Notes: generated by a model not told the origin, from the sequence alone. A DNA stretch of 64,000 nucleotides from an uncultured Bacteroidales bacterium (GCA_937892095.1 CALAVC010000244.1:1-64000); one strand, 5' to 3'; counted from the stretch's first letter, positions 17,570-27,546 are shown. Program-made: numbers and translations.

Positions 17570-19015
17570 TTATAGTAAGTTCATTTTGCAGGCCGACACC
17601 ACCAAGATGTAGCCAAGTACGATGCCTATTATGCCAAGTATAATGCCAACTTTGGCCATGTCGCCTTGTTTTAGGTTGCCTGTCGAATAAGCAAGTGCAT
17701 TGGGTGGCGTACTGATGGGAAGCGACATTGCAAGAGACGCCGAAAGAGCTATGCCTATGAGCATTGCACTTACGCCTCCGTAGGGAGCCAATGTATCGCC
17801 CATGCCGACTCCTACAGCTGCAAGGATTGGGACCAACAAGTTGGCAGAGGCTGTGTTGCTCATAAACGTACTCATCGTTACACACAACAGTCCCGAACCA
17901 AGCAATACCAATAGTGGCGACCATGTGCCAAATGGTATTGTTTCAACCATGTGCTTTATCAGTCCGCTTGCGTCGAGTCCCAGTCCTATGGCAAAGCCAC
18001 CAGCCACCAGCCATAGCACGTCCCATTCAAGGTCTTTAAGCTCTTCTTTGCCTATTATGCCCGTAACGGCAAATACGCCCAGTGGTATCATAGCCACGAC
18101 ATTGCTGTTTATGCCTGTCAACTTTTCAAACGCCCAAAGAAGTATCGTTACGGCAAACGTTACGTAGACTATTATTGCTTTGCGGTCGGTGCGAAATGTA
18201 CCTTCTATTTGCAAGTGGAAAGTCTTCTGCTTAAACGGATACATGTGGCAAATCAGAAACCATGCTATGGCCATAAGCAACACAACGAATGGCACCATTA
18301 TCGACATCCACGACATGAAGTCTATGTGCATTCCAAGATGTTCGTCAATATATTTGATGGCTATCGCATTGGGGGGCGTACCAATGGGTGTACCTATGCC
18401 ACCCACGTTGGCTGCTATCGGGATGCAAAGAGCAAGGGCAGTCTTTCCATTGTTGTCGTCGCCAAGCTGGCGAAGCACAGGTGCCATAATTGCCAACATC
18501 ATTGCAGCCGTGGCCGTATTGCTCATAAACATCGAGAAAATGGCTGTCGAGACCATGAAGCCCATCAGCACAAATTCGCTCCGCGTCCCAAAGGGTTTTA
18601 GCATTACGCGTGCAAGGTTTAGGTCCAGTCCTACCTTCGTGGCTCCTATGGCAAGCGCAAAACCGCCCATAAAGAGCATAACAATTGGGTCGGCAAATGT
18701 GGCCATTATGGCCTTATAGCTAATCTTTGTGCCAAATGCTTCTTTGCCTATTGCGTCTGTGTAGTCGAGGAAGTTGAACATACTTGTCGATGTCATTAGC
18801 AACATAAGTACAATTATCGACACCGATGTTGTCCAAATAGGTATAGGCTCCAATATCCACATCAACGCTGCAAATACAAACAATGCAATCACGCGATGTT
18901 CTATCACTGTCAGGTTCTCAAGTCCGAAACATGTGCTCGGCAATGCCAGCACTAACGCGCTCAAACCGATTGCTACACATAGCTTTATCAGTTTTTTTCG
19001 TTCAGCTATTTCCAT
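17570..19015 (-). CDS. SLC13/DASS-family anion:sodium symporter
   Basis: 481-aa inner-membrane carrier with about 11-12 membrane segments. Family signatures are the two SNT motifs in the binding loops, MFMSNTATAAMMLAIMAP and TMSTFMSNTASANLLVPIL, and the paired IGTPPNAIAIKY and ISTPPNALAYST segments. Members move di- and tricarboxylates, sulfate or phosphate with sodium; dicarboxylates are the usual substrate in gut Bacteroidales, but the sequence does not settle this. It is the first gene of the minus-strand run down to 12208. Confidence 0.93.
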   Translation of the reverse strand: MEIAERKKLIKLCVAIGLSALVLALPSTCFGLENLTVIEHRVIALFVFAALMWILEPIPIWTTSVSIIVLMLLMTSTSMFNFLDYTDAIGKEAFGTKISYKAIMATFADPIVMLFMGGFALAIGATKVGLDLNLARVMLKPFGTRSEFVLMGFMVSTAIFSMFMSNTATAAMMLAIMAPVLRQLGDDNNGKTALALCIPIAANVGGIGTPIGTPPNAIAIKYIDEHLGMHIDFMSWMSIMVPFVVLLMAIAWFLICHMYPFKQKTFHLQIEGTFRTDRKAIIVYVTFAVTILLWAFEKLTGINSNVVAMIPLGVFAVTGIIGKEELKDLEWDVLWLVAGGFAIGLGLDASGLIKHMVETIPFGTWSPLLVLLGSGLLCVTMSTFMSNTASANLLVPILAAVGVGMGDTLAPYGGVSAMLIGIALSASLAMSLPISTPPNALAYSTGNLKQGDMAKVGIILGIIGIVLGYILVVSACKMNLL

Positions 19016-19181
19016 CGTTCTTATTTAAGAAGGCTATATCTTTTGGGTTGTTAATTTTTGTGTCTTTTGCGCTGTCTTGTCCTCGGCATTTCACAAAATA
19101 GCATACAAATATAAAGTCTTTTTACAACTCTATTTTAATTATCTTAGCACAAAGAATAAAATATTAATAATTCGCAACCCC

Positions 19182-19634
19182 ATGCTAAGCACCGATACGC
19201 AAGCTCCCGATTTTACTCTTCTCGACCAAGATGGTCAGACGCGACGCCTTTCCGACTTCCGTGGGCAAAAGGTAGTCCTCTATTTCTATTCCAAAGACAA
19301 CACCAGTGGCTGCACCAAGCAAGCGTGTGCTTTTGCCGACCTCTACCCACACTTTACCGAGCGCGGTGCTGTCGTTGTCGGCATTAGCAAAGACTCTGTC
19401 GAATCTCACCGACGCTTTGCCGACAAACACTCTTTGCCCTTCGTTCTTTTATCCGACTCCGACCTCAGTGTCGCCAAGCTCTACGACGTTTGGCACGAGA
19501 AAAATATGTATGGCAAAAAGGTTATGGGTGTTGTTCGCACCACATATCTTATCGACTCTAATGGTCTCATTGTCAAGGCTTTCGGTAAAGTGAAGGCTGC
19601 CGAGAACCCTTCCCAAATGCTTGACGAAATATAG
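19182..19634 (+). CDS. bcp: Thioredoxin-dependent thiol peroxidase (Bcp/PrxQ)
   Basis: Reduces hydrogen peroxide and organic peroxides with electrons from thioredoxin. 150 aa from ATG 19182 (MLSTDTQAPDFTLLDQDG); the extension to 19077 would add a basic stretch absent from the family. The peroxidatic Cys is in NTSGCTKQACAF, with the second Cys five residues later, the two-Cys PrxQ arrangement. The C-terminal part FVLLSDSDLSVAKLYDVW and GVVRTTYLID is typical. It is transcribed on its own, divergent from the SLC13 gene. Confidence 0.95.
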   Translation: MLSTDTQAPDFTLLDQDGQTRRLSDFRGQKVVLYFYSKDNTSGCTKQACAFADLYPHFTERGAVVVGISKDSVESHRRFADKHSLPFVLLSDSDLSVAKLYDVWHEKNMYGKKVMGVVRTTYLIDSNGLIVKAFGKVKAAENPSQMLDEI

Positions 19635-19644
19635 GAGGGTTGGC

Positions 19645-20556
19645 TTACAGGCTACCCCAAATAATTATGCCTACGCCTGCCATTATGCCAATTAGGCAAA
19701 GTCCTTTGCGTAGCATGTTGTGCTCATGAAAGATTAGTGCCGCCAGCAAAAAAGATATTATCGAATTGCTACGCCTAATGGGCGAGATGAGCGAAATCAT
19801 GCTGTCTGTGTCAGATAGCGCACCGTAGTAAAAAAAGTCTGCTGCCACAATCACTATGCCTATCAGTGGTATGCTCTGATTCCAAACGAATGGCTCAGAT
19901 TTTCGTGTTGGCCACCAAATGGCAAATAGTAGCGGGATTGTCATAATGAACTGATACACAGAGTAAAAGAACAATACGCTCATGCGCGGTATGTGTGCAA
20001 GCGAAATGATATGCTTGTCGAAAAGTGCCGACCCCGCTCCTATAAGCGTCCCAATAATGACACTCCATACCCATTTGTTTGTTGCGAATTTAATTCCCTC
20101 GCGTTTCCCCGCAATGCTAAACAAAAAGAAGAAAAGAAATGTAACCAAGAGTCCTATCCATTGTATGCCATTAGGTCGCTCGCTAAATATTATCAGTGCA
20201 CCCATAAGGGTCCAAATGGGTGCCGTTGCTCTAATGGGTGCTACTATGCTTAGTGGCAAGTTTTTCATGCCGTAATACACAAATATCCACGACGTTAGGA
20301 CAATTGCCGCCTTTGCCATCAATAGCAGGTGTGCTCTGCCACTTATCTGTGGCACGTATGCCCAACTATCTGTACTGATATGCCCTGTTATCGACATTAT
20401 CCACATCGGGCAGAGTATAAGTCCCGAAGTGAGTGTGCTTACCATCAGAATGGGCAATACTGCATTGTTTCTGAGCGAGTATTTCCTAAGTACATCATAC
20501 AGCCCTAAGCAAAACGCTGAAATAAGGGCAAGTACAAACCATTGCATTGCATACAT
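19645..20556 (-). CDS. EamA/DMT-superfamily permease
   Basis: 303-aa inner-membrane protein with about ten membrane segments arranged as two similar halves, as expected for drug/metabolite transporters. Visible parts are MQWFVLALISAFCLGLYDVL at the N-terminus, NLPLSIVAPIRATAPIWTLM at the end of the first EamA repeat, and MISLISPIRRSNSIISFLLA in the second. Substrate is unknown. It converges on bcp with a 10-bp gap and has no close operon partner. Confidence 0.9.
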   Translation of the reverse strand: MYAMQWFVLALISAFCLGLYDVLRKYSLRNNAVLPILMVSTLTSGLILCPMWIMSITGHISTDSWAYVPQISGRAHLLLMAKAAIVLTSWIFVYYGMKNLPLSIVAPIRATAPIWTLMGALIIFSERPNGIQWIGLLVTFLFFFLFSIAGKREGIKFATNKWVWSVIIGTLIGAGSALFDKHIISLAHIPRMSVLFFYSVYQFIMTIPLLFAIWWPTRKSEPFVWNQSIPLIGIVIVAADFFYYGALSDTDSMISLISPIRRSNSIISFLLAALIFHEHNMLRKGLCLIGIMAGVGIIIWGSL

Positions 20557-20598
20557 TTTTTAGCCACGCAAAATTAACCTTTTCTCTCCACTTGTCAT

Positions 20599-20606
20599 TA
20601 TCTTTG
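20599..20606 (+). promoter_or_regulatory. Possible -7 element before porU
   Basis: TATCTTTG matches the Bacteroidetes -7 consensus TAnnTTTG. No TTG lies at the expected -33 distance. The element ends only 8 bp before the porU ATG, so if it is used the transcript would be nearly leaderless. Confidence 0.35.
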
Positions 20607-20614
20607 CTTATCTT

Positions 20615-23600
20615 ATGTCTTGCACTTATCATAACATAACTCATCTCTTGCGACTCCTACTAACTTTTTTACTGCTGACCCTGCATGTCGTCATTGCTCG
20701 CTCACAAGATTTTGCTTCATCTTCTGTCCTTTCCACTGGCACTTGGCGCAAAGTCAGCGTGTCAGAGTCTGGCATATATAGCTTGTCTGCCGCCACACTT
20801 CGCGCAATGGGCTTCTCCGACATGAGTAGCGTTCGCATCTATGGTGCTGCTGGGCATCAACAGTCCTTTGTCGCTGGTGCCGACTCGCGCGACGACCTCC
20901 GCATGTTACCCACCTTTCGTACCAATGAAGCCATCTTGTTCTATGCCGAAGGACCACACTCGTGGACAGTCGATGGCACTGGTGCATACACCCCTTCTTT
21001 CAACAGCTATTCCCACAAAGCCTACTACTACATTACCACTTCTTCCCTTTCCGATTCCCCACAAGCACTTCCACAACCATCTGCCTCGCCGCAAGTAGTC
21101 TACACTTCTTACGACAGCCGTACTGCCTACTACGACCTAAAAAACAATCTTGACAAAAGCGGACGCCAATGGGTAGGCGACGCTTGCTCAGCTTCGATGT
21201 CTGTCCACGTCAGTCTGCCAACCGAAGTGGGCAACGACATATACCTGCGCGGTCAGCTCGTAGCCTATGTTCTTGTCAATCAAGCGTGCACCGTCTCGCT
21301 CGACGATAGTTCTTGTTCCCTCACACTTCGCAAGCGATCTCGTTCCACCGATACATACACCACCACCGATATCTCCACCACTCTGACTGCCACTTCCTCG
21401 TCCGTGACAAGTGTAAATCTGACTTTCAATCATACTGCGCAAACCGATAATGCCCACATAGCATACCTTTCTCTTACTTCTCTTGCCCCACTTTCTTTTT
21501 CTGGTAGTCAGTTTAGTTTCCGTCGCCTCGACGCATCTTTTCAGACGGCTCCTGTTTCCTACACTATCAGTAGTTGTAATCCTTCCGTCATCGTTTGGGA
21601 CATTACCGACCCCACAACTCCACTTGCTATTGCGACAAAACTCTCTGGTTCAACACTTACCTTTACTGCCGACGAGACCGATGGTCTGCACGAATACATC
21701 GCATTCGATTCTTCCGCCACATTTCCCGAGCCTGCCGACGAAGGAGACGTCATTAATCAAAACCTCCATTCTCACTCGTCTGTCAACTACGTCATCATCT
21801 GTCCACAGTACCTCACATCCCATGCCAATCGCATAGGAAAACTACATCTGTCGCAGCAAGGGCTCTCTTTTCGTGTAGTCGATGTCGACCAAATCTTCAA
21901 CGAGTTCTCTGCCGGACGCCCCGAAGCACCTGCCATTCGCAACTACCTCAAGATGCTTCGCGAGCGAGGACAAGGCTCTGCCGACAGCCTCTCGCATGTA
22001 CTCCTTTTCGGCAGTGGTAGCTACGACAACTACAACCATTCCGATGCAAGCCCTATTCCTACCTATCAGTCTGCCACGTCTTATGGTCTCGTTTCAACAT
22101 ATTGTACCGACGATTTCTATACGTGGCTCGACAACTCAGACGGTCTCTCCGACACACGCTCAGTATCCGATGTCGCCATCGGTCGAATACCTATAGCCAA
22201 TGCCGAGCAAGCCGAAGTCGTTGTCTCCAAAATCGAAGACTATGTTCTCAGTCCACAGCTCGGTTCTTGGCGTGCAAACGCCATCTTCGTCGCTTGCTCT
22301 GGCGATGCCAATGAGCATGTCGCCTATGCCGAAAACCAAGCAACTGCCTTCGAAAGCGAAAACCCCGACATGCAAGTCGTTCGTGTTTATGCCGAATCGT
22401 TTCAGAGGCAAGTCTCTTCAACCGGCACCACTTATCCTGAAGGAGAACAGATGATGAAAAAATATTTTCAGTCTGGCGCTTCTCTAATTCATTATACTGG
22501 TCATGGTGGTGCTGGCGGTTGGGGCAACAACTTTCTCGTTCAAAAAGACTACAACTATTTCAACAACGAAGGGCGTCTGCCAATAGTCGTCTCTGCCAGT
22601 TGTACTCTCATACCTTTCGACCAAGCCAATAGTAATATTGCCACACGTCTACTCTTCAAAGAGTCTGGTGGTCTAATCGGAGTCTTTGCTGCTGGGCGCG
22701 AAGTCTATGGCAATTGGAACTATCAAACCACTCGTCTCTTCACGCAACAAGCCTATGCCCTCAATGGCAATAGACCACAAACACTTGGCATGGCTCATCT
22801 ATACTCCAAGCGAAATGGTCCGCAAAACATCAACTCTCTCAAATACACCCTCCTTGCCGACCCAGCTCTCGTCATCTCCCGGCCTATCGACCGCTATTGC
22901 CTTCTCGACCAAATAAATGGCCTAAGTGCCAATTTTCAAACCGAGCCTATTCGTGCGCTCGAACATAACACACTCTCCGCCTCAATCCGTCTTGCCGATG
23001 GCACGCTCGACACATCTTTCAATGGCATTGCCAACGTCACTCTATACGACAAACGTACCAACAAGTCGACCACTGGCGTCGAGAGTGGCACACCATTCGA
23101 TTATTCCGAGTGGAGCAGTGTCCTCTACTCTGGCGAAGTAGCTGTCCAAGACGGGCAATTTGATTTCTCATTCCTTTTGCCCAAAGAAATCGACCTCTCC
23201 GTTGGCTATGGTCGCTTGTCTGTCTACGCCTCTTCCTCTCAAAATACCGAAGCTATCGGAGCCACCGACGCCATACTCATAGGCGGCATTGCCGAACAAA
23301 ACATTGCCGACACCCTTGGACCCTCCATCACAGCTTGGATCGATTATCCCAATTTTGCTGATGGAAACTCTACTGGGAGCACCCCCATTCTCTACGCCAT
23401 CATCGAAGACCCTTCTGGTATCAATACGAGCGGACAAGGCGTCGGACACGACATAAGCCTTACTCTCGACTCCGACCGCCAACAGCAAACAATACTCAAT
23501 AGCTACTTCGTCTACGATGCCAATAGCTACACGCGTGGCACGCTCGTCTACCAACTCGCCTCGCTCGCCGATGGGGCTCATTCTCTGCTCCTCAAAGCTT

Positions 23601-23965
23601 GGGACAACCTCAATAATTCCAGCTCATACAACGTAAGCATAGCCTCTTCGGCAACCTCCGACATATCTTTCGACAACGTAATTGTACAGTCTGACGGCGG
23701 ACAGCCAACCCTCTCTTTCTACCACAACTGCCCCGACGTATCTCTCAGTGCAACCATAAAAATATATAGTCTTGATGGCCACGAAGTCGCACGTGGCTCA
23801 TTCGCTCTCCCGTCGTCCAACTACTCTGGTTCACTCCGACTCGGAAGCCTCCTCACAGGTGCCAACAATCTAATGCATGGCATATATTTCTTGCATTGCG
23901 AAGTTACCAGTAGTCAACGAAACGGAATTTTTGTGAAAAAATTTATCTTTGCACACAATAAATAA
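20615..23965 (+). CDS. porU: Type IX secretion system sortase PorU
   Basis: 1116-aa surface peptidase of family C25 (gingipain-like) that cuts the C-terminal signal from T9SS cargo and attaches A-LPS. A signal peptide is present (hydrophobic residues about 8-30, then RSQ). The catalytic dyad is visible: His630 in HYTGHGGAGGW and Cys663 in VVSASCTLIP. The C-terminal about 90 residues (SDGGQPTLSFYHNCPD... MHGIYFLHCEV... FVKKFIFAHNK) form a type A T9SS C-terminal domain, as in PorU of P. gingivalis. porV follows after 58 bp, the conserved order. Confidence 0.95.
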   Translation: MSCTYHNITHLLRLLLTFLLLTLHVVIARSQDFASSSVLSTGTWRKVSVSESGIYSLSAATLRAMGFSDMSSVRIYGAAGHQQSFVAGADSRDDLRMLPTFRTNEAILFYAEGPHSWTVDGTGAYTPSFNSYSHKAYYYITTSSLSDSPQALPQPSASPQVVYTSYDSRTAYYDLKNNLDKSGRQWVGDACSASMSVHVSLPTEVGNDIYLRGQLVAYVLVNQACTVSLDDSSCSLTLRKRSRSTDTYTTTDISTTLTATSSSVTSVNLTFNHTAQTDNAHIAYLSLTSLAPLSFSGSQFSFRRLDASFQTAPVSYTISSCNPSVIVWDITDPTTPLAIATKLSGSTLTFTADETDGLHEYIAFDSSATFPEPADEGDVINQNLHSHSSVNYVIICPQYLTSHANRIGKLHLSQQGLSFRVVDVDQIFNEFSAGRPEAPAIRNYLKMLRERGQGSADSLSHVLLFGSGSYDNYNHSDASPIPTYQSATSYGLVSTYCTDDFYTWLDNSDGLSDTRSVSDVAIGRIPIANAEQAEVVVSKIEDYVLSPQLGSWRANAIFVACSGDANEHVAYAENQATAFESENPDMQVVRVYAESFQRQVSSTGTTYPEGEQMMKKYFQSGASLIHYTGHGGAGGWGNNFLVQKDYNYFNNEGRLPIVVSASCTLIPFDQANSNIATRLLFKESGGLIGVFAAGREVYGNWNYQTTRLFTQQAYALNGNRPQTLGMAHLYSKRNGPQNINSLKYTLLADPALVISRPIDRYCLLDQINGLSANFQTEPIRALEHNTLSASIRLADGTLDTSFNGIANVTLYDKRTNKSTTGVESGTPFDYSEWSSVLYSGEVAVQDGQFDFSFLLPKEIDLSVGYGRLSVYASSSQNTEAIGATDAILIGGIAEQNIADTLGPSITAWIDYPNFADGNSTGSTPILYAIIEDPSGINTSGQGVGHDISLTLDSDRQQQTILNSYFVYDANSYTRGTLVYQLASLADGAHSLLLKAWDNLNNSSSYNVSIASSATSDISFDNVIVQSDGGQPTLSFYHNCPDVSLSATIKIYSLDGHEVARGSFALPSSNYSGSLRLGSLLTGANNLMHGIYFLHCEVTSSQRNGIFVKKFIFAHNK

Positions 23966-24023
23966 TCAACACGTGCGTTATATCAACATACTTTTAGTCG
24001 ATTAAACGTAAAAACCCTCTCCA

Positions 24024-25217
24024 ATGTACACCCAAAAAGTCCTCTATACACTCCTCGGACTCACGCTCTCTTCAGTCACATTTGCAGCCGACGACCTCGG
24101 TAGTGACTACAACCCAATCCCCAGTAGTGTTCAGATGCTCAACATCGCTCCCGAAGCTCGTGGCACGGGCATGGGCGATGTCGGTGTTGCCACCACTCCA
24201 GACATCAACTCTCAATACTGGAACCCCGCCAAATACATCCGTATGCAGTCCATGGCTGGCGCATCTGTCAACGTAACCCCTTGGCTTCGCAACATCATCT
24301 CCGACATCAACCTTTTCACGATGTTCGGCTACTATAAGCTCAATCAGCGTAATGCCGTCAGTGCTGGCATACGCTACTTTTCTCTCGGCGACCTCGTCTT
24401 CTACAACGACGATGGCGTAGAAGAAGGCTCCTACAAACCCAATGAGTTCTCCATCGATGGTGCCTACACCCTCGCACTCTCCGACCGCCTTTCTGGTGCC
24501 ATCTCTATGCGCTTCATCCATTCCGACCTCGGTTTTAGCTACAACGACGATGGCTACTCAAAAGGAAACGCCTTCGCTGCCGATGTCGCTTTCTACTATC
24601 GTCGCCCCATCAAGCTCGCAGGCTACAAAGGAGACCTAATGTTTGGTGTCAACCTATCCAATATCGGTACCAAAATAACCTACGATAACGGAACAACCAA
24701 CGAATACCTCCCTGCCAACTTCCGACTCGGTGGCGGTCTTTGGGTCGACTTTGACGAGTATAATCGCATAGGTCTTGCTCTCGACTTCAACAAGTTAATG
24801 GTCCCCACCCCCAATTATAGGTCCGACTCTGATACAGAGTCAAGCCTCAATCGCCGACAAGCCTACTACGACAAGTCCGTCATCGGCTCAATCTTCCGTT
24901 CTTTCACCGACGCACCCGGTGGCTTCAAAGAAGAAATGAAAGAAGTCGACATCTGTGTCGGTGCCGAGTACACCTACAAGAGCATGTTTTCCGCTCGCCT
25001 CGGCTACCACAACAATCCACCCGACAAAGGCAACCTCAAATATATGTCTGCAGGTGTAGGTGTCCGCTATCAAATGTTAGACGTTAATGCCAGCTACATC
25101 TTTGCAGTTGGAAATGCCAATCGCAACACCGCTCTTGCCAACACCATTCGCATATCTCTCGGATTCGACATCGGTATGGTCGCTGGTGGACGTGGACGTA
25201 GCACTGTTCGTAAGTAA
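24024..25217 (+). CDS. porV: T9SS outer-membrane shuttle protein PorV (LptO)
   Basis: 397-aa FadL-like outer-membrane beta-barrel that carries cargo from the translocon to PorU. A signal peptide ends near VTFAAD. The mature start holds the family segment SSVQMLNIAPEARGTGMGDVGVATTPDINSQYW, split here by no gap: the early part gives SSVQMLNIAPEA and the later part ARGTGMGDVGVATT. Repeating aromatic-terminated strands follow to the end. It is placed directly after porU and 11 bp before ispF. Confidence 0.93.
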   Translation: MYTQKVLYTLLGLTLSSVTFAADDLGSDYNPIPSSVQMLNIAPEARGTGMGDVGVATTPDINSQYWNPAKYIRMQSMAGASVNVTPWLRNIISDINLFTMFGYYKLNQRNAVSAGIRYFSLGDLVFYNDDGVEEGSYKPNEFSIDGAYTLALSDRLSGAISMRFIHSDLGFSYNDDGYSKGNAFAADVAFYYRRPIKLAGYKGDLMFGVNLSNIGTKITYDNGTTNEYLPANFRLGGGLWVDFDEYNRIGLALDFNKLMVPTPNYRSDSDTESSLNRRQAYYDKSVIGSIFRSFTDAPGGFKEEMKEVDICVGAEYTYKSMFSARLGYHNNPPDKGNLKYMSAGVGVRYQMLDVNASYIFAVGNANRNTALANTIRISLGFDIGMVAGGRGRSTVRK

Positions 25218-25228
25218 AACATAGTTAC

Positions 25229-25708
25229 ATGAAAATACGTGTAGGCTTCGGCTACGATGTTCACCAACTAAAAGACGGACTCCCTCTCACCATCGGAGGT
25301 GTCCGCATAGCTCACACCAAAGGTTGGGTCGCTCATTCCGATGGCGATGTGCTCATACATGCCATCTGCGACGCCTTGCTCGGAGCTGCCGCCTTGCAAG
25401 ACATAGGCTACCATTTCCCCGACACCGACCCGACATATCGTGGCATAGATAGTCGTGAACTCTTGCGCCACGTAACCTCGCTACTTCTCTCGCACGGCTA
25501 TGCCATATCCAACGTCGACGCCACCATAGCAATGCAACGTCCCAAACTCCGACCACACATCGATAATATGCGCGCCCTCCTTGCACAAGACATGAACATC
25601 AGCGCAGATGACGTCTCTGTCAAAGCCACCACGACCGAACGTCTCGGCTTCGAAGGCCAAGAAACAGGAGCTTCTGCCTACGCTGTCGTTCTCATACAAA
25701 AACAATAA
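25229..25708 (+). CDS. ispF: 2-C-methyl-D-erythritol 2,4-cyclodiphosphate synthase
   Basis: Fifth step of the MEP isoprenoid pathway. 159 aa, normal length. The metal site is RVGFGYDVHQL (Asp and His) and the later HSDGDVLIHAICDALLGA. The C-terminal VSVKATTTERLGFEGQETGASAYAVVL is the cytidine-binding and trimer signature. It is an otherwise unrelated housekeeping gene between porV and gldJ; the spacing of 11 bp suggests co-transcription with porV. Confidence 0.97.
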   Translation: MKIRVGFGYDVHQLKDGLPLTIGGVRIAHTKGWVAHSDGDVLIHAICDALLGAAALQDIGYHFPDTDPTYRGIDSRELLRHVTSLLLSHGYAISNVDATIAMQRPKLRPHIDNMRALLAQDMNISADDVSVKATTTERLGFEGQETGASAYAVVLIQKQ

Positions 25709-25826
25709 AAACTTTAACGCATAACTCACAAACAATCAACACATTACGATAACAACTCCTACGCTTTCTCAATGTTAAATGAAACAACCCAAAGAAAATA
25801 ACGTAGAAGTGTAAGAATGTTTTTCA

Positions 25827-25860
25827 TAAATTTGCATTTGATTGTGCCGTGTGCACAATC
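25827..25860 (+). promoter_or_regulatory. Possible gldJ promoter and leader hairpin
   Basis: TAAATTTG at 25827-25834 matches the -7 consensus, without a clear -33 TTG. Just after it a perfect 8-bp stem (GATTGTGC 25840-25847, GCACAATC 25853-25860, 5-nt loop) would sit at the 5' end of the transcript. No other feature was seen in the 204-bp gap between ispF and gldJ. Confidence 0.4.
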
Positions 25861-25912
25861 CTATGAGTAAAAAATCGGATACTATTAAAAGATACACAAG
25901 CAAAAGTCAACT

Positions 25913-27466
25913 ATGATAATGAAAACAAAACACATAGTCATATCCACAGCTTGCTTCGCTCTCGCACTCTCCCTTACCTCGTGCTTTGGCGGTAAAAAGA
26001 GCGGCGGACATAGTGGCGATGTCTCAAGTGCCACCGGTTGGGCATACAACGACCCTCAATACGGTGGATTCGAATACCAATCTGGCTACGAACAAGAAAC
26101 AGGTCCAGGTCTCGTCTTCGTCGAAGGTGGTACTTTCATCATGGGACGTGTCGAACAAGACGTCCTCTACACTCACAACTCCACTCCTCGTCGTGCCACT
26201 GTTACATCGTTCTACATGGACGAATGTGAAGTTAGCAACGCCAACTATCGCGAGTGGCTCTACTGGATCAATCATGTCTTCGAAGAAAACCCAGCCGTCT
26301 ATCTCGATGCCCTCCCCGACACTCTCGTATGGCGTCGCCCTCTCGCCTACAACGAACCCTATGTCCAGAACTATCTGCGTCACCCAGCCTATGCCGACTA
26401 TCCTGTCGTAGGTGTCAACTGGGAACAAGCCAATAAATATTGCAACTGGCGTACCGACCGTGTCAACGAAAACATCCTCTACCAAAGAGGCATCATAGAA
26501 CTCAATGTCAACGAACAAAAAGAAGAGAACAACTTCAACACCGAAGCCTACCTCTATGGTCAGCAAGCCGTAACTCCTGGCAAGAACGAACTCGATGACC
26601 TCGCCAACGAAGGACAAAAACGTCGCGTACGTTGGGACGATGGCATTCTCCTCCCCGACTACCGACTCCCAAGTGAAGCCGAATGGGAATTTGCAGCCCT
26701 CGGTCTTATCGGCAATACAGTCGACGAACGCATGAGCGACCGTAAAATATTCCCTTGGAACTCCCATGTAATGCGTAATGCCGACGATCGCGATCGCGGT
26801 CGTATGATGGCCAATTTCGTTCGTGGCAATGGCGACTATATGGGTACTGCGGGTTACCTCAACGATAAGGGCGACATCACCGTCGACGTTCACTCCTATT
26901 GGCCCAACGACTATGGTCTCTACTGCATGGCTGGCAACGTCAATGAGTGGGTGCGCGACGTATATCGTCCACTAACCTTTGAAGACGCAGCCGAACTCAA
27001 CCCATTCCGTGGCAACGAGTTTATGCAGCTCACTGTCGACGAAACTGGTGCTCCTGTCGAAAAAGACTCCATCGGACGACTCAAATATCACCTCGAAACA
27101 TCCGACGAGATTGGCGATCGCAAAAACTATCGCGAAGCCTATCAAATCAACTACCTCGATGGTGACGTGTCTTCCAACGTCGTCGAAGGCGACTCGTGGA
27201 TAAGCACTGGCATGGGCACAAGCAACATGTACGGCACTCTCGGCGATGATGGTAGCGTAATGGAAGTAGGTAAGCAACTCGGTAGCCTCATATCCGATAA
27301 GACTCGTGTCTACAAAGGTGGTGGTTGGCGCGACCGTGCCTATTGGCTCAGCCCAGGCACACGCCGATTCCTCGACCAACGCAACTGCCGCGATGACATC
27401 GGTTTCCGTTGTGCCATGGTACGTGTGGGCGCTCCCGAACAACAAGGTCGCAGCCAACGTCTGTAA
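25913..27466 (+). CDS. gldJ: Gliding/T9SS-associated lipoprotein GldJ (sulfatase-modifying-factor fold)
   Basis: 517-aa outer-membrane lipoprotein; the lipobox is LSLTSC after a standard signal peptide. An in-frame ATG two codons later (25919) is equally possible. After a Gly/Ser-rich linker the mature start reads SSATGWAYNDPQYGGF and GPGLVFVEGGTFIMG, as I recall for GldJ. The SUMF1/formylglycine-generating-enzyme-like domain follows (DECEVSNANYREWL, YPVVGVNWEQANKYCNWRTD, RLPSEAEWEFAA, GNVNEWVRDVY, GGGWRDRAYWLSPGTRRF, DDIGFRCAM). In Flavobacterium, GldJ is needed for gliding and stabilises the T9SS component GldK. The porU-porV context supports GldJ over its paralogue PorK/GldK. Confidence 0.85.
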   Translation: MIMKTKHIVISTACFALALSLTSCFGGKKSGGHSGDVSSATGWAYNDPQYGGFEYQSGYEQETGPGLVFVEGGTFIMGRVEQDVLYTHNSTPRRATVTSFYMDECEVSNANYREWLYWINHVFEENPAVYLDALPDTLVWRRPLAYNEPYVQNYLRHPAYADYPVVGVNWEQANKYCNWRTDRVNENILYQRGIIELNVNEQKEENNFNTEAYLYGQQAVTPGKNELDDLANEGQKRRVRWDDGILLPDYRLPSEAEWEFAALGLIGNTVDERMSDRKIFPWNSHVMRNADDRDRGRMMANFVRGNGDYMGTAGYLNDKGDITVDVHSYWPNDYGLYCMAGNVNEWVRDVYRPLTFEDAAELNPFRGNEFMQLTVDETGAPVEKDSIGRLKYHLETSDEIGDRKNYREAYQINYLDGDVSSNVVEGDSWISTGMGTSNMYGTLGDDGSVMEVGKQLGSLISDKTRVYKGGGWRDRAYWLSPGTRRFLDQRNCRDDIGFRCAMVRVGAPEQQGRSQRL

Positions 27467-27546
27467 GCAAAGGCAGATGCTCTCTGCAACATAGTTGAAT
27501 AAATTGCTTAAATCGTAAAGTCTCCTACGCAGACTAATATAAATTC

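Noticed and set aside
26024..26893. 289-codon open frame antisense to gldJ
   Set aside because: It mirrors gldJ codon structure and has no supporting motif.
25913..27466. Assignment of the SUMF1-like lipoprotein as PorK/GldK
   Set aside because: No porL, porM or porN follows, and the N-terminal segments and porU-porV neighbourhood suit GldJ better; not fully excluded.
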